From Mycolicibacterium psychrotolerans (GTDB lineage Bacteria > Actinomycetota > Actinomycetes > Mycobacteriales > Mycobacteriaceae): DNA of 64,000 nucleotides. Of the stretch, positions 40,195 through 48,161 are shown in pieces. The number at the start of each line of letters is the position of its first letter. The first letter of the stretch is position 1. The notes under the pieces are model-generated. The model was not told where the DNA came from. It ran no database searches and saw nothing but the letters and a program-made list of their open reading frames with translations. The stretch lies in the NCBI RefSeq assembly GCF_010729305.1, contig NZ_AP022574.1, positions 3,844,001 to 3,908,000 of the forward strand, written 5' to 3'. The position numbers and the translations under genes were made by a program.

Positions 40195-42681
40195 TCAGCG
40201 GCGCTGTTCGGCGCCGAGCCTCTCGGCCGCGGCGCGCACCGCCGCGTCGCGGGCCGCGCTGGCCTCGTCCTCGGTGAGTGTCCGGTCGGGTGCGCGGAAC
40301 CGCAGCGCCAACGCGAGCGATTTGCGGCCTTCGCCGATCTGCGGGCCGGTGTAGACGTCGAAGAGCCGGACGTCCTCGAGCAGTGCGCCGGCGCCGTGAC
40401 GGACCGCGTCCACCACGCTCTGCGCCGGCACGCCGTCGTCGACGACGAGCGCGACATCCTGGAAGACGGCCGGGAAGGGTGACACACCCGGTGCGGGCAG
40501 CAGCTCGGTCAGGGGCACGGCGTCGAGGTCCAGCTCGACCGCACAGGTGCCCTTCGGCAGGCCGGAGCGCTCGATGACCGCCGGGTGCAGCTGGCCGGCG
40601 TGACCCACGACGGTGTCGACGATGCAGACCTCGGCGCAGCGGCCGGGGTGCCAGGGCAGGCGCTCGGCCGCGCGCAGCGTGACATCGACACCGGCGGCAC
40701 GACCGATGACGCGCACCGCCTCGAAGGCGTCGGCGGGCTCGACCTGCCGGCCGGGACCCCACGGACCCGCGGGTTCGCGGAGTCCGGTGAGCACCGCGGC
40801 CACATGCTGGGGTTGCCGGGGCAGCGAGGCGTCCAGGACGGCGATCTCGTCGTCGGTCGGGCGCCGGTCGTTCGGGATCCGCTCGATCGCGCGGGTCTGG
40901 TTCGTCGGCTCGACCACCTGCGCGATCGCGAACAGCGCCGTATCGGTGGCACCGCGAGAGACATTGCGCAGCAACGCTTCCAACAGTCCAGGCAGCAGCG
41001 TGGTGGCCAGCGCGGGCCGGTCGGACTCGAGCGGGTTGAGCACGTGGGCGGTGCGGCGGCGCGGATCGTCGACCGGAAGGCCCCACTGGTCGAAGATCCC
41101 GGCGGGCAGGAACGGGGTGGGCAGGATCTCGACGTAACCGCTGAGTGCCAGCGACTTCCCGATGGCCCGGCGCCGCTTCTGGACCGCGGTCAGTCCGCGG
41201 CCGGCCGGCGCGGCGGGCAGCACCGAGGGAATCAGGTCCAGCCCCTCGAGGCGCATGACCTCCTCCACCAGATCCGCCGGCTGCCGCATGTCCGGCCGCC
41301 AGCTGGGCGGCACGGCCGTCAGCAGGTCGCCTTCGATCGTGACGCGCGCGCCGATCTGGGTCAGCCGCTTCTGCGCCGCTCCCTGCGCGTACGCCACCCC
41401 GGCCGTGCGGTCGGGCAGGTCGACGGGCATGCTCACCGGCGGCGGCGACCAGTCCTGCCGCGGTGGCTCTCCGCGCCAGTCGGTGAGGGTGGGTTGCACT
41501 GTGCCGCCGGCGATCTCGGCAAGCAGCGACGCGCAGCGGTCGAGCGCGGCCACGGAGATCGCCGGATCGACCGTGCGTTCGTAGCGGCGACCGGCCTCGC
41601 TGTACAGGCGCAGGCGACGCTGAGTGCGCGACACCGCGGCGGGGTCCCAGACCGCGGCCTCGAGTAGGACGTCGGTGGTGCTGTCCCGCACCTCGGTGGT
41701 GCCCGCGCCCATGACCCCGCCGATGGCGGCCGTGGCGACGTCGTCGACGATGAGCACGTCGGCCGGGTCGAGGCGGCGTTCCACGTCGTCGAGCGTGACC
41801 ACGGTCTCTCCGGGTTCGGCGAACCGGACCCGGTAGCCACCGCTGATCAGGCTGCTGTCGTGGGCATGCATCGGGTGGCCCAGTTCGAGCATCACGTAGT
41901 TTGTGACGTCGACCGCCGGCGAGATCGCCCTGATGCCGCTGAGCAACAGTCGGCGCTGTAACCACCACGGCGACACCGCACCCGGGTCGATACCGGTCAC
42001 CGGACGCAGACCGAAACGCTGCACGCCGGCGGCGGGATCGATCGACACCGGCCACGCCTCGCCGTCCACGGGCAGCGGTGCGATGTCGGCGGGGTCGACG
42101 TAGTCGAGGTCGTAGGCGTTGGCGATCTCGCGCGCCATGCCGCGGACCGACAGGCAGTAGCCCCGATCCGGGGTGATCGCGAGATGGAACACCACGTCGT
42201 CGAGGCCCAGCACGTCGTGGGCGGCCGCGCCGGGCTCCGCGGTGCCCGGTGCGAGCACCAGGATGCCCGAGTGGTCGGCGCCGAGGTTGAGCTCGGACGA
42301 CGAGCAGATCATGCCGTCGGAGGTGCGCCCGTAGGTCTTGCGCGCGGCGATGGCGAAATCGCCGGGCAGCACGGCGCCGGGCAGCGCGACCACGACGAGG
42401 TCACCGACGGCGAAGTTGGTTGCCCCGCAGACGATGTCGCGCGGCTCCGCTTCACCGACGTCGACCTTGACGGCGCGGATCGGCTTCTTGAACTCGGCGA
42501 GCTCCTCGATGGCGGTCACCCGGCCGACGGTCAGCGGTCCGCTGACCGGGCCCACGGCGATGATCTCCTCGACCTCGTGGCCGATGCGGATCAGCGTCTG
42601 CTCGAGCTCCTCGGGCGACACGTCCCAGCCCGGAGCGCCGGCCTGCACGATCTCCCGCAGCCAGCTGTAGGGAAGGCGCAT
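40195..42681 (-). CDS. pheT: Phenylalanyl-tRNA synthetase beta subunit
   Basis: 828 aa. N-terminal tRNA-binding OB fold (about residues 40-155, VGRVTAIEELAEFKKPIRAVKVDVG), B3/B4 editing domain, B5 domain, catalytic-like core, and C-terminal FDX-ACB anticodon-binding domain (FPAVFQDVALVVDDGVPAQSVVDAV). Forms the alpha2-beta2 enzyme with PheS. Its ATG (42681) shares one base with the pheS stop (TGATG), a strongly coupled pair. Confidence 0.97.
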   Translation of the reverse strand: MRLPYSWLREIVQAGAPGWDVSPEELEQTLIRIGHEVEEIIAVGPVSGPLTVGRVTAIEELAEFKKPIRAVKVDVGEAEPRDIVCGATNFAVGDLVVVALPGAVLPGDFAIAARKTYGRTSDGMICSSSELNLGADHSGILVLAPGTAEPGAAAHDVLGLDDVVFHLAITPDRGYCLSVRGMAREIANAYDLDYVDPADIAPLPVDGEAWPVSIDPAAGVQRFGLRPVTGIDPGAVSPWWLQRRLLLSGIRAISPAVDVTNYVMLELGHPMHAHDSSLISGGYRVRFAEPGETVVTLDDVERRLDPADVLIVDDVATAAIGGVMGAGTTEVRDSTTDVLLEAAVWDPAAVSRTQRRLRLYSEAGRRYERTVDPAISVAALDRCASLLAEIAGGTVQPTLTDWRGEPPRQDWSPPPVSMPVDLPDRTAGVAYAQGAAQKRLTQIGARVTIEGDLLTAVPPSWRPDMRQPADLVEEVMRLEGLDLIPSVLPAAPAGRGLTAVQKRRRAIGKSLALSGYVEILPTPFLPAGIFDQWGLPVDDPRRRTAHVLNPLESDRPALATTLLPGLLEALLRNVSRGATDTALFAIAQVVEPTNQTRAIERIPNDRRPTDDEIAVLDASLPRQPQHVAAVLTGLREPAGPWGPGRQVEPADAFEAVRVIGRAAGVDVTLRAAERLPWHPGRCAEVCIVDTVVGHAGQLHPAVIERSGLPKGTCAVELDLDAVPLTELLPAPGVSPFPAVFQDVALVVDDGVPAQSVVDAVRHGAGALLEDVRLFDVYTGPQIGEGRKSLALALRFRAPDRTLTEDEASAARDAAVRAAAERLGAEQRR

Positions 42682-43724
42682 CAGGCTCCCACCCCGAACG
42701 GCAACGAGAAGCGCACGTCACCCTCGACCATGTCGCGCATGTCGGGAATGCCGTTGCGGAACTGCAGGGTGCGTTCCAGCCCCATGCCGAACGCGAAACC
42801 CGAGTACTCCTGCGGGTCGATCCCGCAGGCGCGCAACACGTTCGGGTTCACCATCCCGCAGCCGCCCCACTCGACCCAGCCGGGGCCGCCCTTCTTGTTC
42901 GGGAACCAGATGTCGACCTCCGCGGAGGGCTCGGTGAACGGGAAGAAGTGCGGCCGGAACCGGGTACGCCCCTGCGGTCCGAACTCGGCCCGGGCGAACG
43001 CGTCGAGGGTGCCCCGCAGGTTGGCCATGGTCAGGCCCTTGTCGACGGCGAGGCCCTCCACCTGATGGAACACCGGGGTGTGGGTGGCGTCGAGTTCGTC
43101 GGTGCGGAAGGTCCGACCGATCGAGACGATGTAGACCGGCAGCTCGCGCTCCAGCAGGGCGCGGATCTGCACCGGCGAGGTGTGCGTGCGCAGCACCTGC
43201 CGGGATCCTTCGGGGGCGACGTGAAACGTGTCCTGCTCGCTGCGGGCCGGATGGTCGGGCGGGAAGTTCAGGGCGTCGAAGTTGAACTGTTCGGTCTCGA
43301 CCTCCGGCCCCTCGGCCAACTCCCAGCCCATCGCCACGAAGGTGTCGGCGACGTGTTCGGCCAGGATCGTGATCGGGTGCCGGGCCCCGACGGGCTGCCG
43401 CGTCGAGGGCAGCGTGACGTCGATGCGCTCGGCTACCAGGACCGCGGCGTCGCGTTCGGCGCGCAGTGTGGCCAGCCGCTCGTCGTAGGCGCTCTGCGCG
43501 GCGGTGCGCGCGACGTTGACCCGCTTGCCGGCATCGGCGCGGTCGGCCTTGGGCAGCGACCCGAGCGCCTGGCGTGCCAGTGCGATCGGCGACCGGTCAC
43601 CGAGGTGGTCGGTCTTGGCGCGCGCCAGCTCGTCGAGGGTCGACGCCTGCGCGAACGCACGACCTGCTGCGCTGACCGCGTCGGCCAACGTTTCGTCGGA
43701 AAGATTCACCGGCTGATCAGCCAC
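42681..43724 (-). CDS. pheS: Phenylalanyl-tRNA synthetase alpha subunit
   Basis: 347 aa class II catalytic subunit. N-terminal coiled coil binds tRNA. Motif 2 is RTFRTDELDATHTPVFHQVE, motif 3 GFAFGMGLERTLQ, and the phenylalanine pocket contains WVEWGGCGMV. The start is GTG at 43724 (V-A-D-Q-P-V). The divergent flavoprotein gene begins only 37 bases away, so there is no room for a T-box or attenuator leader like that of some other bacteria. Confidence 0.97.
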   Translation of the reverse strand: MADQPVNLSDETLADAVSAAGRAFAQASTLDELARAKTDHLGDRSPIALARQALGSLPKADRADAGKRVNVARTAAQSAYDERLATLRAERDAAVLVAERIDVTLPSTRQPVGARHPITILAEHVADTFVAMGWELAEGPEVETEQFNFDALNFPPDHPARSEQDTFHVAPEGSRQVLRTHTSPVQIRALLERELPVYIVSIGRTFRTDELDATHTPVFHQVEGLAVDKGLTMANLRGTLDAFARAEFGPQGRTRFRPHFFPFTEPSAEVDIWFPNKKGGPGWVEWGGCGMVNPNVLRACGIDPQEYSGFAFGMGLERTLQFRNGIPDMRDMVEGDVRFSLPFGVGA

Positions 43725-43749
43725 CCGGCGATCATAGGCGATGGCGCGC

Positions 43750-43755
43750 TACCCT
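43750..43755 (+). promoter_or_regulatory. -10 box of flavoprotein gene (leaderless)
   Basis: TACCCT at 43750-43755, then CACGCC, then GTG at 43762. The six-base spacing puts transcription start on the start codon itself. The same TAnnnT-N6-start layout recurs at four places in this window. It argues for the GTG over the ATG at 43741. Confidence 0.5.
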
Positions 43756-43761
43756 CACGCC

Positions 43762-45345
43762 GTGGTGATCCGGCCCCTTCTGATCGTCGGGATCTGGCTG
43801 CTGGGGGCGGCCGCGGCGGCGCTGGCCGTGCTCCGGCACGCCGGGTGGGGGCTGGCGGCGGCGGTGCTGCTGGGGCTCGCGGCCGTCGGCACGTGGGACC
43901 TGGTGCAGCGACGGCACACGATCCTGCGGCTCTATCCGATCCTCGGGCACATCCGGTTTCTGATGGAACTGATCCGTCCCGAGGTCCGGCAGTACTTCGT
44001 CGAGTCGAACATCGAGGCGACGCCGTTCGACCGGGAGACCCGCGATCTGGTTTACGAACGGGCCAAGGGCACCAAGGGCGACGAGCCGTTCGGGACCGAG
44101 CGCGACGTCACCGCCGTCGGCTATGAGTTCCTGCGGCACTCGCTGCGGGCGCGGTTCGCCGAGGATCTCGATCCGCGTGTCCGGCTGGGTGGTCCGGACT
44201 GCACACAGCCGTACGACATCGCGATGCTGAACGTCTCGGCGATGAGCTTCGGGGCGCTGTCGGCCAACGCGATCTCGGCGTTGAATGCGGGAGCTGCCCG
44301 CGGTGGGTTCGCCCATGACACCGGTGAGGGCGGGATCAGCCCGTATCACCTCGCCGGCGGCGGCGACCTGATCTGGGAGATCGGGTCCGGGTACTTCGGG
44401 TGCCGTGACGCCGACGGCAGGTTCGACGCCGCCCGGTTCGCCGAGAAGGCGGCACTGCCCGCCGTGAAGGCCATCTCGATCAAGTTGTCCCAGGGCGCCA
44501 AGCCGGGTCTCGGCGGTGTGCTGCCCGGAGCGAAGGTCAGCCCCGAGATCGCCGAGACCCGCGGGGTGCCGGTGGGCCGCACGGTGGTGTCGCCGCCGGC
44601 GCACAGCGCCTTCGGTACGCCCACGGAGTTCGCCGGCTTCATCGCGATGTTGCGGAGGATCTCCGGCGGCAAACCCGTGGGCTTCAAACTGTGCGTGGGC
44701 GCGCGCACCGAGTTCCTGTCGCTGTGCAAGGGGTTTCTTGCCACCGGTATCACGCCCGACTTCGTGATCGTCGACGGCGGGGAGGGCGGCACGGGAGCGG
44801 CCCCGCAGGAGTTCGAGGATCACGTCGGGATGCCGCTGACCGAGGGCCTGATGTTGGTGCACAACTGCCTGGTGGGCACCGGATTGCGGGATCGGATCAA
44901 GATCGGGGCGTCCGGAAAGGTGGCCAGCGGTGTCGACATCGTCAGCCGGGTCTGCCAGGGTGCGGACTTCACGCTGGCCGCCCGGGCGATGATGTTCGCC
45001 GTCGGCTGTATACAGGCGCTGAAATGCAACACCAATCGCTGCCCCACGGGCGTCGCGACCCAGGATCCGGCCCGGAGCCGGGCGCTCGACGTCGCGGACA
45101 AGACGATGCGGGTGTTCAACTTCCAGCGCGCCACCGTGGCCAGCGCGGCGCAGATCGTGGCGTCGATGGGGCTCAACGGTTTTCACGAGTTGTCCCCCGC
45201 GATGCTGAACCGCCGCACCGGAGGCCGGCGCACCCGCACCTACGCCGAATTCTACGAATGGCTGGTGCCGGGCGAACTGCTCGACGACCCGCCGCTGTCG
45301 TGGCGCTCCGACTGGATCACCGCGTCGGCCGACGCGTTCATCTGA
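43762..45345 (+). CDS. Membrane-anchored FMN-dependent glutamate-synthase-like protein
   Basis: 527 aa. Two N-terminal membrane helices (LLIVGIWLLGAAAAALAVL and AAAVLLGLAAVGTWDL) precede a GltB FMN/Fe-S domain. Characteristic parts: MSFGALSANAISALNAGA, HDTGEGGISPYHL, the FMN-binding IVDGGEGGTGAAP and the cluster ligands CIQALKCNTNRCPTG (C-x6-C-x4-C). There is no glutamine amidotransferase domain, so it is not full glutamate synthase; such lone members are found in many actinobacteria with unsettled substrates. Start choice: GTG 43762 by promoter spacing; ATG 43741 would add seven residues. Its 3' end overlaps the convergent rhomboid gene by 94 bases. Confidence 0.87.
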   Translation: MVIRPLLIVGIWLLGAAAAALAVLRHAGWGLAAAVLLGLAAVGTWDLVQRRHTILRLYPILGHIRFLMELIRPEVRQYFVESNIEATPFDRETRDLVYERAKGTKGDEPFGTERDVTAVGYEFLRHSLRARFAEDLDPRVRLGGPDCTQPYDIAMLNVSAMSFGALSANAISALNAGAARGGFAHDTGEGGISPYHLAGGGDLIWEIGSGYFGCRDADGRFDAARFAEKAALPAVKAISIKLSQGAKPGLGGVLPGAKVSPEIAETRGVPVGRTVVSPPAHSAFGTPTEFAGFIAMLRRISGGKPVGFKLCVGARTEFLSLCKGFLATGITPDFVIVDGGEGGTGAAPQEFEDHVGMPLTEGLMLVHNCLVGTGLRDRIKIGASGKVASGVDIVSRVCQGADFTLAARAMMFAVGCIQALKCNTNRCPTGVATQDPARSRALDVADKTMRVFNFQRATVASAAQIVASMGLNGFHELSPAMLNRRTGGRRTRTYAEFYEWLVPGELLDDPPLSWRSDWITASADAFI

Positions 45346-46106
45346 GGGGCGGCCGTCAGCAGACGATCGAATCCTGCGGCGGTCAGCGCACCGAGCGCGC
45401 CCCAGGCGAGGCCGTAGATCATCGACACCATTCCGTCGGCGAGCACGAGGAAACCGAACGACGCACCGAGTGCCAGCAGGACCGCCCGCGGAACCGACCA
45501 GCGCGACTGCACGCCGAAGCGAGTCGACACCAGTACGCCGAGAGTCAGCGCCACCACGTGTCCGACATCGGTGAAGCCCGCCCCACCCGCGATGACGACG
45601 GCGGCAGCGGCGAACCAGAATCCGAGCCAGGCCGGCCGCCAGCGCGGCGGGAGCGCGGCAGTGAGTGCACCCACCACGGCCATGGCGCCGTAGCTCATCC
45701 CAACATCAGGCGCCCGGGCGATCGACGCCGAGAGCCAGTCGAATTCGACCGCCGTGGCCAGCCCCGCAGCCACCAGAAGCGTCGCGCCCACGTGCCCGGT
45801 GACGAAGGTCAGCACGAGGCGCCAACCCCCACAGGTCAATTCGGCCGCCAGCAGCAGACAGACCAACCCGGGCAGCCAGAGATAGATCGATCCGGCGTCG
45901 ACGACGAACGCGCTGCCGACGAGCGTTCCGACGCGCCCGCGGCTCAAATTGTGCAGATTGGTACTGGCGTGCCGGATCAGCGAGTCGTGCATCGTCGGGT
46001 CCATGCGCACCATCACTGCGGTGACCGTCGCCACGATCACCGCATAGCTCACGGTGACCCGCGCGCGCCGCACGATGACGAGCAACCCGGACAGCACCGG
46101 ATCCAC
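45252..46106 (-). CDS. Rhomboid-like intramembrane protease (Rv1648 position)
   Basis: 284 aa with about six membrane helices. The putative catalytic serine lies in GMSYGAMAVVGAL (G-x-S-x-G) and the partner histidine in DVGHVVALTLGVLV two helices later, the rhomboid dyad arrangement. The N-terminal RHASTNLHNLSRG followed by GTLVGSAFV resembles the rhomboid L1 region. The tail is Ser/Gly-rich and is encoded antisense to the end of the flavoprotein gene. The start is GTG at 46106, sharing one base with the cyclase stop (TAGTG), so the two are coupled. Position matches the membrane protein Rv1648 next to cyclase Rv1647. Substrate unknown. Confidence 0.72.
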   Translation of the reverse strand: MDPVLSGLLVIVRRARVTVSYAVIVATVTAVMVRMDPTMHDSLIRHASTNLHNLSRGRVGTLVGSAFVVDAGSIYLWLPGLVCLLLAAELTCGGWRLVLTFVTGHVGATLLVAAGLATAVEFDWLSASIARAPDVGMSYGAMAVVGALTAALPPRWRPAWLGFWFAAAAVVIAGGAGFTDVGHVVALTLGVLVSTRFGVQSRWSVPRAVLLALGASFGFLVLADGMVSMIYGLAWGALGALTAAGFDRLLTAAPQMNASADAVIQSERHDSGGSSSSSPGTSHS

Positions 46107-46975
46107 TATGCGCCGGCTGCGGCGTCGTCCTCCTCCTCGTCGCCTGAGAACTGCCTGCGAATCCTCAACCGGTACATGGTGAAGTCGTCGGGCACGCCGT
46201 CCTGCTTCCCGGTGAACACCGGCCTTCGGAGTCGCTTGACCGTGACGCCGAGGCGCTCCAGCTCCTCCGGCGCGATCCGCTCGAAGGTGGACTGGGAGAC
46301 GACGAGCTCGCCGCGGGTGGCCCGCTCCATCACGCGCGCGGCGAGGTTCACGTCGACACCCAGCCAGTCAGAACCAAGACGCTGCGGCCGGCCGGTGTGC
46401 ACGCCGACCCGCATGCGCGGCGTATAACCCTCGACCTCAACGGTTTTCACGCCCGCGCGGGCAGCAAGGACCGCGCGCACCGCGGTCGCCGGGTCGGTGA
46501 ACACCGCCATCAGCCCGTCGCCCATCCGCTTGACGATGTGGCCGCCGGACTCCAGCAGCGGCGGCTCCACCACCTGCGCGACGCGCCGCAACAGGCGCAG
46601 CGTCGCGTCGTCGCCGGCGCGCAGCGACCACGTCGAGAACCCGACGAGATCGGTGAAGACCAGCGTCACCTCCGCGTTGGCGGGCCGCCCCGAGACCCGC
46701 TCGGTGAGGGCCTGCCAGACCTGCAGGGCGCCGAGGCTGACCTCCCGGGTGACTGCTTCGCGTTGCAGCAGCCGGTCCGCGGCCCGCGCGGCCGCGCGGG
46801 GACCTCCCACCCCCGCGACCGACAGTGGGTCGCCGAACTCGGGATCTCCCGGCAGTGCCCGACGCGCGCGCCGCAGGAAGGCCACCGCTGCAGTGTGGTG
46901 GTTGACGCTGCGCAGCCACCGCAGCGGTGTTGGCGGCTGACCGCCTGCATGCTCACGCGGCGGGTCGTCATCCAC
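46106..46975 (-). CDS. Adenylate/guanylate cyclase, class III (Rv1647 homologue)
   Basis: 289 aa soluble cyclase. The catalytic domain (about residues 95-270) has both metal aspartates (LVFTDLVGFSTWS and KRMGDGLMAVF). The lysine of KRMGDG and the D of GVDVNLAARV set ATP specificity, and that segment supplies the transition-state Asn and Arg. All six key residues appear present, so it should make cAMP. The N-terminal 90 residues are a helical domain. The start is GTG at 46975. Coupled to the rhomboid gene downstream. Homologous to Rv1647, an active cyclase in M. tuberculosis. Confidence 0.9.
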   Translation of the reverse strand: MDDDPPREHAGGQPPTPLRWLRSVNHHTAAVAFLRRARRALPGDPEFGDPLSVAGVGGPRAAARAADRLLQREAVTREVSLGALQVWQALTERVSGRPANAEVTLVFTDLVGFSTWSLRAGDDATLRLLRRVAQVVEPPLLESGGHIVKRMGDGLMAVFTDPATAVRAVLAARAGVKTVEVEGYTPRMRVGVHTGRPQRLGSDWLGVDVNLAARVMERATRGELVVSQSTFERIAPEELERLGVTVKRLRRPVFTGKQDGVPDDFTMYRLRIRRQFSGDEEEDDAAAGA

Positions 46976-47083
46976 GCCGGCCAGCCTAATCCAGCCGATA
47001 GGCGGTGCTAAACCGGGAGGTCACAGCGGTGCGGCGGCGGGATGGAGTGTGCGTAACACCCCACCGGCGACTCTCCCGATCCG

Positions 47084-47113
47084 TAGACAACGGTCGTTGT
47101 CAGGCCATATCGT
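47084..47113 (+). promoter_or_regulatory. Promoter of the MpaB-family operon (leaderless)
   Basis: TAGACA (47084-47089), an 18-base spacer, then TATCGT (47108-47113), then six bases to the ATG at 47120. A transcript starting seven bases after the -10 would begin on the ATG. Confidence 0.6.
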
Positions 47114-47119
47114 GAGGCG

Positions 47120-48157
47120 ATGCGATCAACGGTGATGGCGAGCTCCGACACGACCGCGGCACCGCTGGGCCCGGATTCGCTGACCTGGAAGTACTTCGGC
47201 GATGTGCGCACCGGCATGCTCGGCGTCTGGATCGGGGCGATCCAGAACATGTACCCGCACCTCGGTGCCGCCGTCGAGGACCACTCGATCCTGTTGCGCG
47301 AACCGCTGCAGCGGGTCGCGCGGTCGGTCTACCCGATCATGGGGGTGGTCTACGACGGTGACCGAGCCGCCCGGACCGGCGCGCAGATCAAGGGCTACCA
47401 CGCGACCATCAAGGGCGTCGACGCCGACGGCCGCCGCTACCACGCGCTCGATCCGGAGACGTTCTACTGGGCGCACGCCACCTTCTTCATGCTGATCATC
47501 AAGACCGCCGAGTACTTCTGCGGCGGACTGACCGAAGCGGAGAAGCGGCAATTGTTCGACGAGCACGTCCAGTGGTACCGGATGTACGGCATGAGCATGC
47601 GGCCGGTGCCGGGCTCCTGGGAGGAGTTCTGCGACTACTGGGACCGCACGTGTCGAGAGGATCTCGAGATCACCCGGGCCACCCGGGACATCTTCTCGAT
47701 CCGGATTCCCAAGCCGCGCTTCGTCTTGATGCCCACGCCGGTGTGGGACCAGCTGTTCAAGCCGATGGTCGGCGCGCAGCGGTGGATCGCGGCGGGACTG
47801 TTCGATCCGGCCGTGCGGGAGAAGGCCGGCATGCGGTGGACACCGGGCGACGAGGTTCTGCTGCGGCTGTTCGGCAAGCTGGTCGAGCTCGCCTTCGTCG
47901 CCGTGCCCGACGAGATCAGGCTGCATCCACGCGCCGTCGCCGCCTACCGGCGCGTCGAGGGCAAGGTGGCCCCGGACTCGCCGCTGGTCGAGGCGCCGGC
48001 GTTCACGGCTCCCCCGGCCGATCGACGGGACATGCCGATGCACTACTCGCCGCCGCACAAGACGTTGCTGTCCACGGTGGGTTCGCTGGTCCACACCACC
48101 TTCTCGCTGGCCGGCGTCCGTCCCGCGCGGGGACGCACCCGGGTCCGGGCGGCCTGA
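47120..48157 (+). CDS. MpaB/DUF2236-family oxygenase-like protein (Rv1645c homologue)
   Basis: 345 aa. Belongs to the ER-bound oxygenase MpaB / latex-clearing protein (DUF2236) family, haem-binding all-helical proteins. Recognisable parts are LTWKYFGDVRTGM, the YHALDPETFYWAHATFF segment with the conserved HA...F, and GGLTEAEKRQLFDEHVQWYRMYG. The biological substrate in mycobacteria is unknown; the acyl-CoA dehydrogenase four bases downstream suggests a lipid or terpenoid. The first ATG (47120) is used because of the promoter spacing; a second ATG lies at 47135. Confidence 0.85.
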   Translation: MRSTVMASSDTTAAPLGPDSLTWKYFGDVRTGMLGVWIGAIQNMYPHLGAAVEDHSILLREPLQRVARSVYPIMGVVYDGDRAARTGAQIKGYHATIKGVDADGRRYHALDPETFYWAHATFFMLIIKTAEYFCGGLTEAEKRQLFDEHVQWYRMYGMSMRPVPGSWEEFCDYWDRTCREDLEITRATRDIFSIRIPKPRFVLMPTPVWDQLFKPMVGAQRWIAAGLFDPAVREKAGMRWTPGDEVLLRLFGKLVELAFVAVPDEIRLHPRAVAAYRRVEGKVAPDSPLVEAPAFTAPPADRRDMPMHYSPPHKTLLSTVGSLVHTTFSLAGVRPARGRTRVRAA

Positions 48158-48161
48158 CCGG

